Shown: piece by piece, positions 24,038-31,443 of the stretch | Layout of the letters: each line of letters opens with the position of its first letter | Position numbering within the stretch: position 1 is the stretch's first letter | Origin: Verrucomicrobiaceae bacterium | GTDB lineage: Bacteria; Verrucomicrobiota; Verrucomicrobiia; Verrucomicrobiales; Verrucomicrobiaceae | Direction of reading: 5' to 3' | Length of the DNA: 34,784 bases | Assembly (NCBI GenBank): GCA_027487315.1 | Contig: JAIYDW010000102.1 | Coordinates: forward strand, 1 to 34,784 | Program-made: the position numbers and the translations under genes | The notes under the pieces: generated by a model | What the model was told of the DNA's origin: nothing | The model's input: the letters and a program-made list of their open reading frames with translations, nothing else | Database searches by the model: none

Positions 24038-24337
24038 ATGAGTTCGCAAACCCTCGAAGTGTCCCTAAATCCTGCCTTGAAAAAGAAGGCCGCTAAGGTG
24101 CTGGATGGTCTGGGCCTGGATCTGGAAAGCGCGGTTCGCGTGTTTCTAACCAAAGTGGTGGCCACGCACTCCATCCCCTTTGCTCTCGCAGAGGAGCCAG
24201 AACCCTACCGTTTCACGGAGCGTGAGACCAAGGCGATCCTCGCGGCCAAGCGGGAAGCCAAAAAAGCCGGAAACGTCAGCGGCCCCTTCACCACGCCAGA
24301 AGCGCTCATCAGTCACTTGCGTAAAGCCAAGCCATGA
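24038..24337 (+). CDS. RelB/DinJ-family antitoxin
   Basis: This 99-residue protein has the ribbon-helix-helix N-terminus of DinJ-like antitoxins: a beta strand TLEVSLNPAL, a helix KKKAAKVLDGLGLD and a second helix ESAVRVFLTKVVATHSIPFAL. The C-terminal part is charged and would wrap around the toxin. The antitoxin should neutralise the following YafQ-like toxin and repress the operon by binding the promoter. The toxin start overlaps its stop by ATGA. The module lies between two direct repeats, so it appears to have been acquired by the locus. Confidence 0.9.
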   Translation: MSSQTLEVSLNPALKKKAAKVLDGLGLDLESAVRVFLTKVVATHSIPFALAEEPEPYRFTERETKAILAAKREAKKAGNVSGPFTTPEALISHLRKAKP

Positions 24338-24594
24338 CGATCCAAACGACGGGTCGGTTTGACAAAGCCTTTGCCAAGCTCGCTGTTCTTGACCAACGCC
24401 GGGTGGAGAGAGCTTTGGCGCTATTCATGGATCAACCCTTTCACCCCAAACTGAAAAATCACGGTCTGACGGGCAAACTACGCGGTCTGCGTGCCATCAG
24501 TGCGGGGTATGACCTGCGCATCGTCTATGAAGAGGAAGGTGGCCACGCGCGCGTGCTACTCCTGAACACGGGCACCCATGATGAAGTGTATTGA
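24334..24594 (+). CDS. YafQ/RelE-family toxin, probable ribosome-dependent mRNA endonuclease
   Basis: This 86-residue protein matches the compact RelE fold. Landmarks shared with YafQ are the N-terminal RFDKAFAKL, the middle HPKLKNHGLTGKLRGLRA and the C-terminal strand ending LLLNTGTHDEVY, whose His corresponds to the conserved catalytic His near the end of YafQ. Some YafQ active-site residues in the middle of the protein (the Y-R-D-A-H region) are changed to LRAIS, so activity is likely but not certain. It is translated from an ATGA overlap with the antitoxin. A short gap of 65 bases then leads to the right-hand repeat. Confidence 0.88.
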   Translation: MTIQTTGRFDKAFAKLAVLDQRRVERALALFMDQPFHPKLKNHGLTGKLRGLRAISAGYDLRIVYEEEGGHARVLLLNTGTHDEVY

Positions 24595-24659
24595 TTCATG
24601 ATTCCCGATCTGTCTATCAGTGCGTTTCTCGGGTGCCATCTTCCTTTGTAAGCTCAGCC

Positions 24660-24732
24660 TGACACCCGCTTCCAATCACGTCGATTGAGTGTATGGGTCA
24701 GACCCATGAGAATCCTCCCCCTCGCGGCGTTC
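24660..24732 (+). repeat. 73-bp direct repeat, right copy
   Basis: This is the partner of the copy at 23941-24013. It contains the leader and first nine codons of the intact GH10-like gene, with the palindrome GGGTCAGACCC at 24695-24705 touching the ATG at 24706. Mismatches cluster in the spacer (eleventh to thirty-fifth base), while the palindrome and the first codons are identical in both copies. Similar GGGTCAGACCC palindromes occur in some REP-type repeats, so a REP origin is an alternative. Confidence 0.85.
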
Positions 24733-26454
24733 GCCCTCCTGACCCTCACCAGCCTCGCCATCGATCTGCCCACCGGCGGCATCGACATCCGCCAGGGCAG
24801 GGGACTCCAAGCCAGTGCCAACAACGGTGCCGGCATCGTCGAGTCCCTCCCGGAAGGCAAACGCATCACCATTCCCGAAGCTCTCCCCGGCAAGCCCTAC
24901 GGCGCCCAGTTCACCGCTCCCATCACCGCCGCCATCGCCAAAAACGAGCCCGTCCTCGCCATCATCAAAGCCCGCGTGGTCGGTGGTGCCCCTCATGGCG
25001 AAGTCCTGGCCAAACTCCAACTGCGCTCCGCTCCCTACACCTCCTTCGGCGCCACCATCGGCCTCGGCATCCATTCCGAGTGGCTCGAACTCCCCGTCAC
25101 CTTCCTCCCGGACGAACCCATCCCCGCCGACTCCGCCGCCATCGTCCTGCTCTGCGCCCACAAGCAGCAATCCATCGAAGTCGAAAGCATCCGCGTCCTG
25201 AAATACCCCGCCGGCACCGACACCACTACCTTCCCCAAAGCCAAACCCATCCAGCGCACCTACCCGGGCCGCGAGCCCGATGCCCCCTGGCGCAAAGCCG
25301 CCCTCGACCGCATCGAAAAACACCGCAAAGCCGACCTCACCCTCACCCTCAACGATACCGCAGGCAAACCCCTCGCCGACACCGAAGTCACCCTCTCTCT
25401 CCGCCGCCACCAGTTCGGCTTCGGTTCCGCCGTCGTCGCCAAACGCTTCTCCGGCGACTCCGAAGACGACCGCCGTTACCGCGATCTCGTCGACCGCCTC
25501 TTCAGCATCATCGTCTTCGAGAACGACCTCAAAGACGGCAACTGGTCCCCCGACTTCAACGCCCAACGCAAAGCCACCCGCAACACCGAACTCGAAAAGG
25601 CCTTCGCCTGGCTCAAAGAACGCCACATCCCCGTACGCGGCCACTACCTCATGCAGGTCGCCACACCCTACAACCTGCAAAAAATCACCGACTCCACCGT
25701 CATTCGCGACCGCACCCTCGCCAGCGTCACCGAGCGACTCGCCTTTGTGAACGACCGCGTCATCGAGTGGGACGTCATCAATCACCCCATCGCCTGGGGC
25801 GGCGCCGACATGCTCAACAAACGCCCCGGCCTCGAGCACCTTGACCGCGAAGTCTTCAAACTCGCCCGCGAGAAAACCCAACTGCCCTTCTTCGTCAACG
25901 AAGACCAAGTCTTCCGCCCCGGCCCCCAGTGCGATGACACCTTCACCTACATCCAGGCCTTGAACCAAGCCGGCCTCACCGTCGCCGGCCTTGGCAACCA
26001 GGCCCACTTCCACGAAAGCTACCTGCCCTCACCCGAGCACCTCCTCGCCATCACCGACCGCTACGCCACCATCGTCCCGCGCCAAAGCATCACCGAATAC
26101 GACATCGTCACCAACGAGGATGAGCAACTCGCCGCCGACTACACCCGCGACGTCCTCATCGCCACTTTCAGCCACCCCGCCTACACCAGCTTCCTCCTTT
26201 GGGGCTTCTGGGAAGGCTCGCATTGGAAACCCGAAGCCGCCTCCTGGAACAAGGACTGGACCATCCGCCCCCGCGGCGCCGTCATCGAAGAATGGATCAC
26301 CAAACACTGGCACACCAAACTCACCGCCAAAACCAACGCCCAAGGCCAACTCACCTTCCGCGGCTTCCCCGGCTGGTACGAAGTCACCCACGCCACCCAA
26401 ACCCACCTCCTCCCCCTCACCACCGACAATCCGACTGCCACGTTAAATCCTTGA
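24706..26454 (+). CDS. GH10-like glycoside hydrolase with His at the acid/base position
   Basis: This 582-residue protein has a signal peptide (MRILPLAAFALLTLTSLA), an N-terminal beta-rich domain (about 25-165), a small linking domain (about 195-230) and a GH10 xylanase-like barrel (about 235-535). Family landmarks are FGFGSAVV, VRGHYLMQV, GLGNQAHFHE, SITEYDI (nucleophile Glu464) and LLWGFWEGSHW. The acid/base motif, normally WDVVNE, reads WDVINHP, so His360 replaces the Glu (codon CAC at 25783-25785). Classical retaining xylanase activity may therefore be lost or altered. The start at 24706 is set by the signal peptide and the repeat boundary. It follows the DUF1549-DUF1501 pair apart from the inserted toxin-antitoxin module. 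Confidence 0.88.
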   Translation: MRILPLAAFALLTLTSLAIDLPTGGIDIRQGRGLQASANNGAGIVESLPEGKRITIPEALPGKPYGAQFTAPITAAIAKNEPVLAIIKARVVGGAPHGEVLAKLQLRSAPYTSFGATIGLGIHSEWLELPVTFLPDEPIPADSAAIVLLCAHKQQSIEVESIRVLKYPAGTDTTTFPKAKPIQRTYPGREPDAPWRKAALDRIEKHRKADLTLTLNDTAGKPLADTEVTLSLRRHQFGFGSAVVAKRFSGDSEDDRRYRDLVDRLFSIIVFENDLKDGNWSPDFNAQRKATRNTELEKAFAWLKERHIPVRGHYLMQVATPYNLQKITDSTVIRDRTLASVTERLAFVNDRVIEWDVINHPIAWGGADMLNKRPGLEHLDREVFKLAREKTQLPFFVNEDQVFRPGPQCDDTFTYIQALNQAGLTVAGLGNQAHFHESYLPSPEHLLAITDRYATIVPRQSITEYDIVTNEDEQLAADYTRDVLIATFSHPAYTSFLLWGFWEGSHWKPEAASWNKDWTIRPRGAVIEEWITKHWHTKLTAKTNAQGQLTFRGFPGWYEVTHATQTHLLPLTTDNPTATLNP

Positions 26455-26549
26455 TCGATCAACTCCCGCATCGCGTTCTCACAGCTTCAATTGCCAGTCC
26501 AAGCCTTCGTAGTCATGGCTCCACGATCAATGGAATCCAACCATCTCCC

Positions 26550-27221
26550 ATGAAATCACCGCTCCTTGCCCTCGCCCTCGTCTCATCGCTTGCCTTCGCC
26601 GCCGATCCCGTTCCGCCTGCCACCCAAACCTGCCAACCGGACAAGCTCATCGCCGCCGAGGCCTTTGACAAGCCGGAGTCCTTCACGAAGCAAAAGCAGC
26701 CCGGCACCGACGGCTGGCGCGGCGGCATCGGCACCTGGAGCATCAAAGATGGTGCCGCCTACGCGGTGCAGGAAGGCCCCAGCGAGAAGCGCCCAAATGG
26801 CCATGAAGCCGTCTGCGAGCACATCGTGGACCTCGGCGATTACGTGCTGACCGGCGAGTTCAAGCTCGGCCCCTCGCCCCAAATTGGCTTTGTCTGCCGC
26901 GACACGAACCAACCAAACCACCATCAAGGCCGCGTGGTGATCACCCCCACCGCCATCTGGATTCAAAAGATGAGCGGCATCTCGAAAGAGACTCGCCGTG
27001 AGGAACTCAAAAAAATCGAGGTCCAGATCGATCCCAACACCTGGCACCGCATCACCATCGAGATCTGCGGCGACCGCTTCTTCGCCAAAATCAACGACCA
27101 CATCCTCGAAGCCAGTCACGAGCGCTTCAAAGAACGCAAAGGCCGCATCGGCTTCGTCGCAAGAGCAGAGGGCGCCCAGTTCCGCAACCTTTCACTCTGG
27201 AGCGCCAAACCGAAGTCGTGA
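26550..27221 (+). CDS. Secreted LamG/DUF1080-like protein
   Basis: This 223-residue protein has a clear signal peptide (MKSPLLALALVSSLAFA). The mature part is a probable concanavalin-like beta sandwich: a DGWRGGIGTWSIKDGAAY start, a strand-rich centre with GEFKLGPSPQIGFVCRD, and the ending KGRIGFVARAEGAQFRNLSLW. This order is typical of DUF1080 (3-keto-disaccharide hydrolase-like) and LamG domains, which bind or process sugars outside the cytoplasm. A longer in-frame opening at 26199 overlaps the GH10-like gene and was rejected. The stop overlaps the next gene's GTG start (GTGA). No catalytic residues can be assigned. Confidence 0.8.
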   Translation: MKSPLLALALVSSLAFAADPVPPATQTCQPDKLIAAEAFDKPESFTKQKQPGTDGWRGGIGTWSIKDGAAYAVQEGPSEKRPNGHEAVCEHIVDLGDYVLTGEFKLGPSPQIGFVCRDTNQPNHHQGRVVITPTAIWIQKMSGISKETRREELKKIEVQIDPNTWHRITIEICGDRFFAKINDHILEASHERFKERKGRIGFVARAEGAQFRNLSLWSAKPKS

Positions 27222-27652
27222 AATCCATCGCCTGTGCTCTCCTCACTCTGTTCCTCCCACTCTCAGCGGCTGAACCCACCATGAACCACGAAACTGCTCT
27301 ATCAACCTACGTTGAAAAGCTCAACACCCACTCCTGGGATCAGATCGCCCCCTGCGTCACCGAGGATGCCGTGTTCCTTTTCACCGAGGACACCTTTGTC
27401 CGCAAAGCTGCCGCCAAGGCCGCTTTCGAAAAGACGTTCCAGCTGATTGAGAACGAAGTGTTCAGCCTCCACGACATCGCGTGGACCGTCGTCACCGATG
27501 AGGTCGCCACCTGCCACTACGAATTCCGGTGGAAAGGCCTCATCAGCGGCCAGGAATCCTCCGGCGGCGGACGCGGCACCACCATTCTGCGCCGGGTCGA
27601 TGGCCGCTGGCTCATCGCCCATGAGCATCTCGGCCCATATCCGCGAAAGTGA
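27218..27652 (+). CDS. Exported NTF2-like (SnoaL/DUF4440-type) protein
   Basis: This 144-residue protein starts with GTG overlapping the previous stop. Residues 1-18 are a signal peptide (MKSIACALLTLFLPLSAA). The rest fits the NTF2-like cone fold: a helical start ETALSTYVEKLNTHSWDQIAPCVTEDAVFLF, then strands ending GTTILRRVDGRWLIAHEHLGP. Family members range from steroid isomerases to simple binding proteins, so the function cannot be assigned. Coupling to the LamG/DUF1080-like gene suggests a shared extracytoplasmic role. Confidence 0.82.
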   Translation: MKSIACALLTLFLPLSAAEPTMNHETALSTYVEKLNTHSWDQIAPCVTEDAVFLFTEDTFVRKAAAKAAFEKTFQLIENEVFSLHDIAWTVVTDEVATCHYEFRWKGLISGQESSGGGRGTTILRRVDGRWLIAHEHLGPYPRK

Positions 27653-27717
27653 GGCCCCTTTGATGGAGTTCTCTCTGCTGTCACCCAACTTTGCTTGCCT
27701 CACTCGTTTCCCGAACC

Positions 27718-29160
27718 ATGAAAACTCCCGAAACCTCCTCTCCATCATCCCGCCGTAGTTTCGTCAAACAATCCGTCGCCGCTGGTTTCGGATTCACTTT
27801 TCTGCCTGCCTACCTGACCAGCGCACGCGCGGCGGACAATCCCAAGTTGCCCCCAAGCCGACGCATCAACCTGGGCTGCATCGGCATTGGCGGACGGGCG
27901 GGCAGTGTCATTCCGGGCCTGACGGCTGGAGGCATCGCCACGCCAGTGGCGTTCACCGATGTGGATTTCGTCACGGCGAAGGGTGTGGAGAAAAACCTCA
28001 CCGCCTTTCCCGACGTCAAGCGCTTCCACGACTTCCGTGAGATGCTCGACCAGATGGGCAAAGACATTGACGCCGTCAGCGTGGTGACACCCGATCACAC
28101 GCACTTCACCGCCGCCATCAGCGCGATGGCCTTGGGCAAGCATGTGTATGTGGAGAAGCCGCTCACACACACCTTTGAAGAGGCCGAAATCCTCATGCGG
28201 GCGGAGAAGAAATTCAAAGTGGTGACGCAGATGGGCAACCAAGGTCACACCTCCGCCGGCGCTGACCAGTTCAAACAAATGCTTGCCGCGGGCATCGTCG
28301 ATGACATCGTGAAGATCGACGCGTGGAAATCACCCTCGCTCTGGTTCATGAACGCCGCCGAGCGTGCGCTCGTGAAGGGCTATCCCGCCGCCGAGCCGAT
28401 GCCTGAGTCGCTCAAGAGCTGGGACCTCTGGTGTGGCCCACAGGAAGTTCAGCCCTACAGCAAGCTGTATCACCCCTTCAACTGGCGCGGCTTCCACCTC
28501 TACGGCGGCGGCATGTTCGGCGACTGGGGCGCGCACATCATTGATTTCGTCCACGATCACCTGAAACTCGGCCTGCCCACACGGATCACGCCGCTGGCAC
28601 TCGCGGACTACAATCAGGTGAGCTACCCGCTCAGCTCGGACATCCGCTTCGAGTTCCCTGAACGCGGCGAAAAAAGGCCCGCTGTCGAACTGCATTGGAA
28701 AGCTGGTGGCGACACCAAGATCGAGATCGCAGAGAAGTTCGGCGATCCCGGCAAGGATGGCAAAGTCACCCTCCCAAATCCCGGCGGCACCGGTTCTCTG
28801 CTGCATCGCAAGCAAGGCGACTACCTCGTCCAACGCGGCTCCCATGACCGCCACTCGCTCGTCTATCCGCGATCCAAGATGGTCGAGTTCAAAGACGCGA
28901 TGGCCCTGCATCCGCCGAAGTACAATCACTTCGAAAGCTTCATCCACGCCTGCATGGGCGAAGGCACCACCGAGTCGCCCTTCAGCATCGCAGGCGAACT
29001 GACACAGGTGCTTAACCTGGGCACCATCGCCGAATACCTGAATGTCGATCTCCAATTCGACCCCAAAACCAAACGCTTCATCGGCAACGAAGAAGCCAAC
29101 GCCCGCCTCGCCGGCCCCCCTCCACGCGCCGAATGGGCGGATTGCTACAGGCTGGCGTAA
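27718..29160 (+). CDS. Tat-exported Gfo/Idh/MocA-family oxidoreductase
   Basis: This 480-residue protein has a Tat signal (SSRRSFVKQSVAAGFGF, Arg12-Arg13), so it should be exported folded with its NAD(P) cofactor. The Rossmann loop GIGGRAG lies at residues 56-62 and the family EKP motif at 146-148 (YVEKPLTHT). Further signatures are GGGMFGDWGAHIIDF and the C-terminal NHFESFIHACMGEG. Secreted members with Tat signals are common in Verrucomicrobia and Planctomycetes and are thought to act on sugars or sugar derivatives. The ATG at 27718 fits the Tat signal better than the in-frame opening at 27691. Its neighbours are other secreted sugar-active proteins. Confidence 0.92.
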   Translation: MKTPETSSPSSRRSFVKQSVAAGFGFTFLPAYLTSARAADNPKLPPSRRINLGCIGIGGRAGSVIPGLTAGGIATPVAFTDVDFVTAKGVEKNLTAFPDVKRFHDFREMLDQMGKDIDAVSVVTPDHTHFTAAISAMALGKHVYVEKPLTHTFEEAEILMRAEKKFKVVTQMGNQGHTSAGADQFKQMLAAGIVDDIVKIDAWKSPSLWFMNAAERALVKGYPAAEPMPESLKSWDLWCGPQEVQPYSKLYHPFNWRGFHLYGGGMFGDWGAHIIDFVHDHLKLGLPTRITPLALADYNQVSYPLSSDIRFEFPERGEKRPAVELHWKAGGDTKIEIAEKFGDPGKDGKVTLPNPGGTGSLLHRKQGDYLVQRGSHDRHSLVYPRSKMVEFKDAMALHPPKYNHFESFIHACMGEGTTESPFSIAGELTQVLNLGTIAEYLNVDLQFDPKTKRFIGNEEANARLAGPPPRAEWADCYRLA

Positions 29161-29200
29161 TCGCATCGGCTGTCTTTAGCCGCAAAAGACGGATCAAATC

Positions 29201-30355
29201 ATGAATCACCTCAGTCTGCTCATCGCTTCCGCATCGTTCGCGTCTTTGTCAGCTCTTGCTCAAGACGGCACCAAGCTTGATGCGGGCGATCCGAAGGTCA
29301 GCGCATCCGTTGTTCCGACATGGAAGCCCGCTTCGGCTGAGAACCTCATCGTTTACCAGGAACCCGGTCGCTACGGCGGCTGGCCGGCGAATCAGGGGCT
29401 GTGGCAGTGGGGCGATGAACTGGTCGTCGGCTTCACAGCCACCTATTACAAGGAGACGACCACGGATCATCGCATCGACCGTACCAAGCCGAGCCATCGC
29501 GTGCAGGCTCGCAGTCTCGACGGCGGCAAATCGTGGAAGGTCGAGGCGGAGCAGCCCTACTCGGATCGAAAGAACGAACCCGAGGTCACGGCGCTAAAGG
29601 AACCGCTCAATTTCACCGCACCCGACTTTGCGATGATGTTTCGCTTCAAAAGCCTGCACATCGGCCCCTCGTGGTTCTACACGACACAGGATCGCTGCAA
29701 GACCTGGCAGGGGCCGTTTAAGTTCGATGTCGCGGGCGTGGACGGCATCTCCACTCGCACGGACTTGATCCCGCTTGGGCCGAGTGAGTGCCTCATGTTT
29801 GGCAGTTGCGGCAAGAAGTCGGACAACAAAGAAGGCCGCGTCTTCTGCGCTCGAACCACCGACGGCGGGCTAACTTGGAAACTCCAGGGCTACATCGGCG
29901 ATGAACCACCGAAGGGCGGTTTCGCGATAATGCCCAGCAGCGTGCGCACGGCTGGCGGTGCCTTGCTCACGACGCTGCGGCGCGGCAAACCTGAATACAA
30001 CATCGAGCTGTGGCGCAGCGATGACCTCGGCAAAACGTGGTCCAAAATCAGCGATGTGACCGGCAACATCGGCGGCAATCCTCCCGCCACCGTCTTGCTT
30101 CCCGATGGCCGCCTCTGCGTGACCTACGGCCATCGCAAGAAGCCCTTCGGCATCCGCGCTCGCCTCAGCATCGACGAAGGTAAAACATGGTCGCCCGAAA
30201 TCATCCTCCGCGACGATGGCTTCGATGGTGATCTCGGCTATCCACGCACGCTTGTGCGTCCCGATGACCGCATTATCACCGCCTACTACTTCAACGGCCC
30301 CACAGGCTCGAACCGCACTATCGAAGCCACACTCTGGACACCGCCTGCGAACTAG
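29201..30355 (+). CDS. Secreted BNR/Asp-box sialidase-like protein
   Basis: This 384-residue protein has a signal peptide cut near residue 20 (ALA-QD). Five Asp-box repeats are visible, at residues about 105-112 (SLDGGKSW), 161-169 (TTQDRCKTW), 219-226 (TTDGGLTW), 272-280 (RSDDLGKTW) and 323-330 (SIDEGKTW). They mark a six-bladed propeller of the sialidase superfamily. Catalytic Arg, Tyr and Glu residues of true sialidases could not be placed with confidence, so it may act on another sugar or only bind one. It ends directly at a perfect hairpin (30356-30374). Confidence 0.87.
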   Translation: MNHLSLLIASASFASLSALAQDGTKLDAGDPKVSASVVPTWKPASAENLIVYQEPGRYGGWPANQGLWQWGDELVVGFTATYYKETTTDHRIDRTKPSHRVQARSLDGGKSWKVEAEQPYSDRKNEPEVTALKEPLNFTAPDFAMMFRFKSLHIGPSWFYTTQDRCKTWQGPFKFDVAGVDGISTRTDLIPLGPSECLMFGSCGKKSDNKEGRVFCARTTDGGLTWKLQGYIGDEPPKGGFAIMPSSVRTAGGALLTTLRRGKPEYNIELWRSDDLGKTWSKISDVTGNIGGNPPATVLLPDGRLCVTYGHRKKPFGIRARLSIDEGKTWSPEIILRDDGFDGDLGYPRTLVRPDDRIITAYYFNGPTGSNRTIEATLWTPPAN

Positions 30356-30374
30356 CTTCGATTGGCAATCGAAG
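30356..30374. terminator. Hairpin between convergent genes
   Basis: CTTCGATT (30356-30363) and AATCGAAG (30367-30374) are perfect inverted arms with a 3-base loop. The hairpin begins on the first base after the sialidase-like gene's stop and lies just beyond the 3' end of the convergent esterase gene. It could end transcription from both sides. The absence of a T tract on either strand lowers confidence. Confidence 0.5.
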
Positions 30375-30380
30375 AAGGAC

Positions 30381-31409
30381 TCACCCCTCCCACCCGCGCC
30401 AGAGCCACACGAGCGTGTCCCCCAGGGTGTGCTCAAAGACGCGTTTGTCGCAGTGGCCGCTCTTCTTGCTGAACAAGTAGCGGTGGTGGTAGCCTTTTTT
30501 GTCCAGGGCGATGTTTGTGCGCATCCCGGCCATAACCCAGTTGTGGTAGGTCTCTTCCGGGTCGTTGGCGCGGATGTCGTTTTCGGAGACGTGGGTGAAG
30601 ATGCGTAGCGGCTTGGGCTCGCTTGTTTCGATCAATTTCATGCCGGAGTGATACTCCCACGCGCCGAGCGGAAACTTGGCCTCCTCGGGCGCATCGTCGT
30701 CCTGTTGGTCCACGAAGGTGCCGGAGTAGGCGATGATCCGGCGGAACCAATCGGGCCGGAACCAGCCCATCGTCAGCGCGGCGGCTCCACCAGAGCTGCA
30801 ACCCATCACTCCACGGCCCCACGGATTCTCCGTGAGTGCGAACTTCGGATACGCAGCGCGGATCTCCGTGTTGCTGAGCACGGCGGGCAGCACCTCGTCG
30901 TGAACGAAGCGAGCGAGTCGATCCGACATTGTGTCGTACTCCAGGCCGCGTTGGCTATTCTTGCCATCGTTCCCTCCATTTTGCACGGCGATGCAGACAA
31001 AGGCCGGCAGCTTGCGCTTCGGTTCCTTCGAGATCGTGAGATTGTCGAGCGCATGACTGATGAGCTTCAACTGCCCCGGACCATCGTGAATGACGAGCAG
31101 CGGAGCCTTGGTGCCATCCTGGTAAGCCGCTGGCACATACACGGTGATCTTCCGCTCCGTATTCACCTTCTTCTTCTCGGGCTCCAGCGTCTTGTCCTTG
31201 CCATCGAAAATCTTGCTGTCCGCCAGCTTCATCAAGAACTCGAACTTCCGCCCCTTCGGATTGCCCTTATCAGTCAAATCGGGATCGATCCGATACTCCG
31301 GCCCAACTTCAAAGGCCCCATCGCCCTCCTTGCCGGGGTTCTCAGTACAGCTTTCGGCGGCGTGCAGGGTGGAAAGGTAGGCAAAGGCAAGGAGGAGTCG
31401 TTTCATCAT
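30381..31409 (-). CDS. Secreted esterase of the alpha/beta hydrolase fold (Fes/IroE/esterase D-like)
   Basis: This 342-residue protein has a short signal peptide (MMKRLLLAFAYLSTLHA). The fold begins at RKITVYVPAAYQDGTKAPLLVIHDG, typical of enterochelin-esterase-like and esterase D-like enzymes. The nucleophile elbow is GCSSG, with Ser205. A candidate acidic residue lies in HVSENDIRANDPEETYHNW, and the catalytic His is likely in KKSGHCD. Carbohydrate esters such as feruloyl or acetyl esters are plausible substrates given the neighbours, but this is not shown by sequence. It starts 34 bases after the serine hydrolase stop on the same strand, so the two are probably co-transcribed. Confidence 0.87.
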   Translation of the reverse strand: MMKRLLLAFAYLSTLHAAESCTENPGKEGDGAFEVGPEYRIDPDLTDKGNPKGRKFEFLMKLADSKIFDGKDKTLEPEKKKVNTERKITVYVPAAYQDGTKAPLLVIHDGPGQLKLISHALDNLTISKEPKRKLPAFVCIAVQNGGNDGKNSQRGLEYDTMSDRLARFVHDEVLPAVLSNTEIRAAYPKFALTENPWGRGVMGCSSGGAAALTMGWFRPDWFRRIIAYSGTFVDQQDDDAPEEAKFPLGAWEYHSGMKLIETSEPKPLRIFTHVSENDIRANDPEETYHNWVMAGMRTNIALDKKGYHHRYLFSKKSGHCDKRVFEHTLGDTLVWLWRGWEG

Positions 31410-31443
31410 GGCGTGTTTGGAGTATAAAAGTACTTCCCTGACA

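Noticed and set aside
24014-24659. Insertion sequence carrying the toxin-antitoxin genes
   Set aside because: No transposase or terminal inverted repeats were seen, and the flanking repeats are 73 bp and include coding sequence, unlike a typical insertion-sequence target duplication.
24676-26013. Long minus-strand open frame opposite the GH10-like gene
   Set aside because: It is low-complexity Gly/Asp/Glu/Val-rich and lacks motifs. The plus strand encodes a recognisable signal peptide and GH10 landmarks.
29167-29190. Two mutually exclusive short hairpins (CGGCT/AGCCG and GTCTTT/AAAGAC) before the sialidase-like gene
   Set aside because: The stems are only 5-6 bp and no T tract follows. An attenuator or terminator cannot be supported without comparative data.
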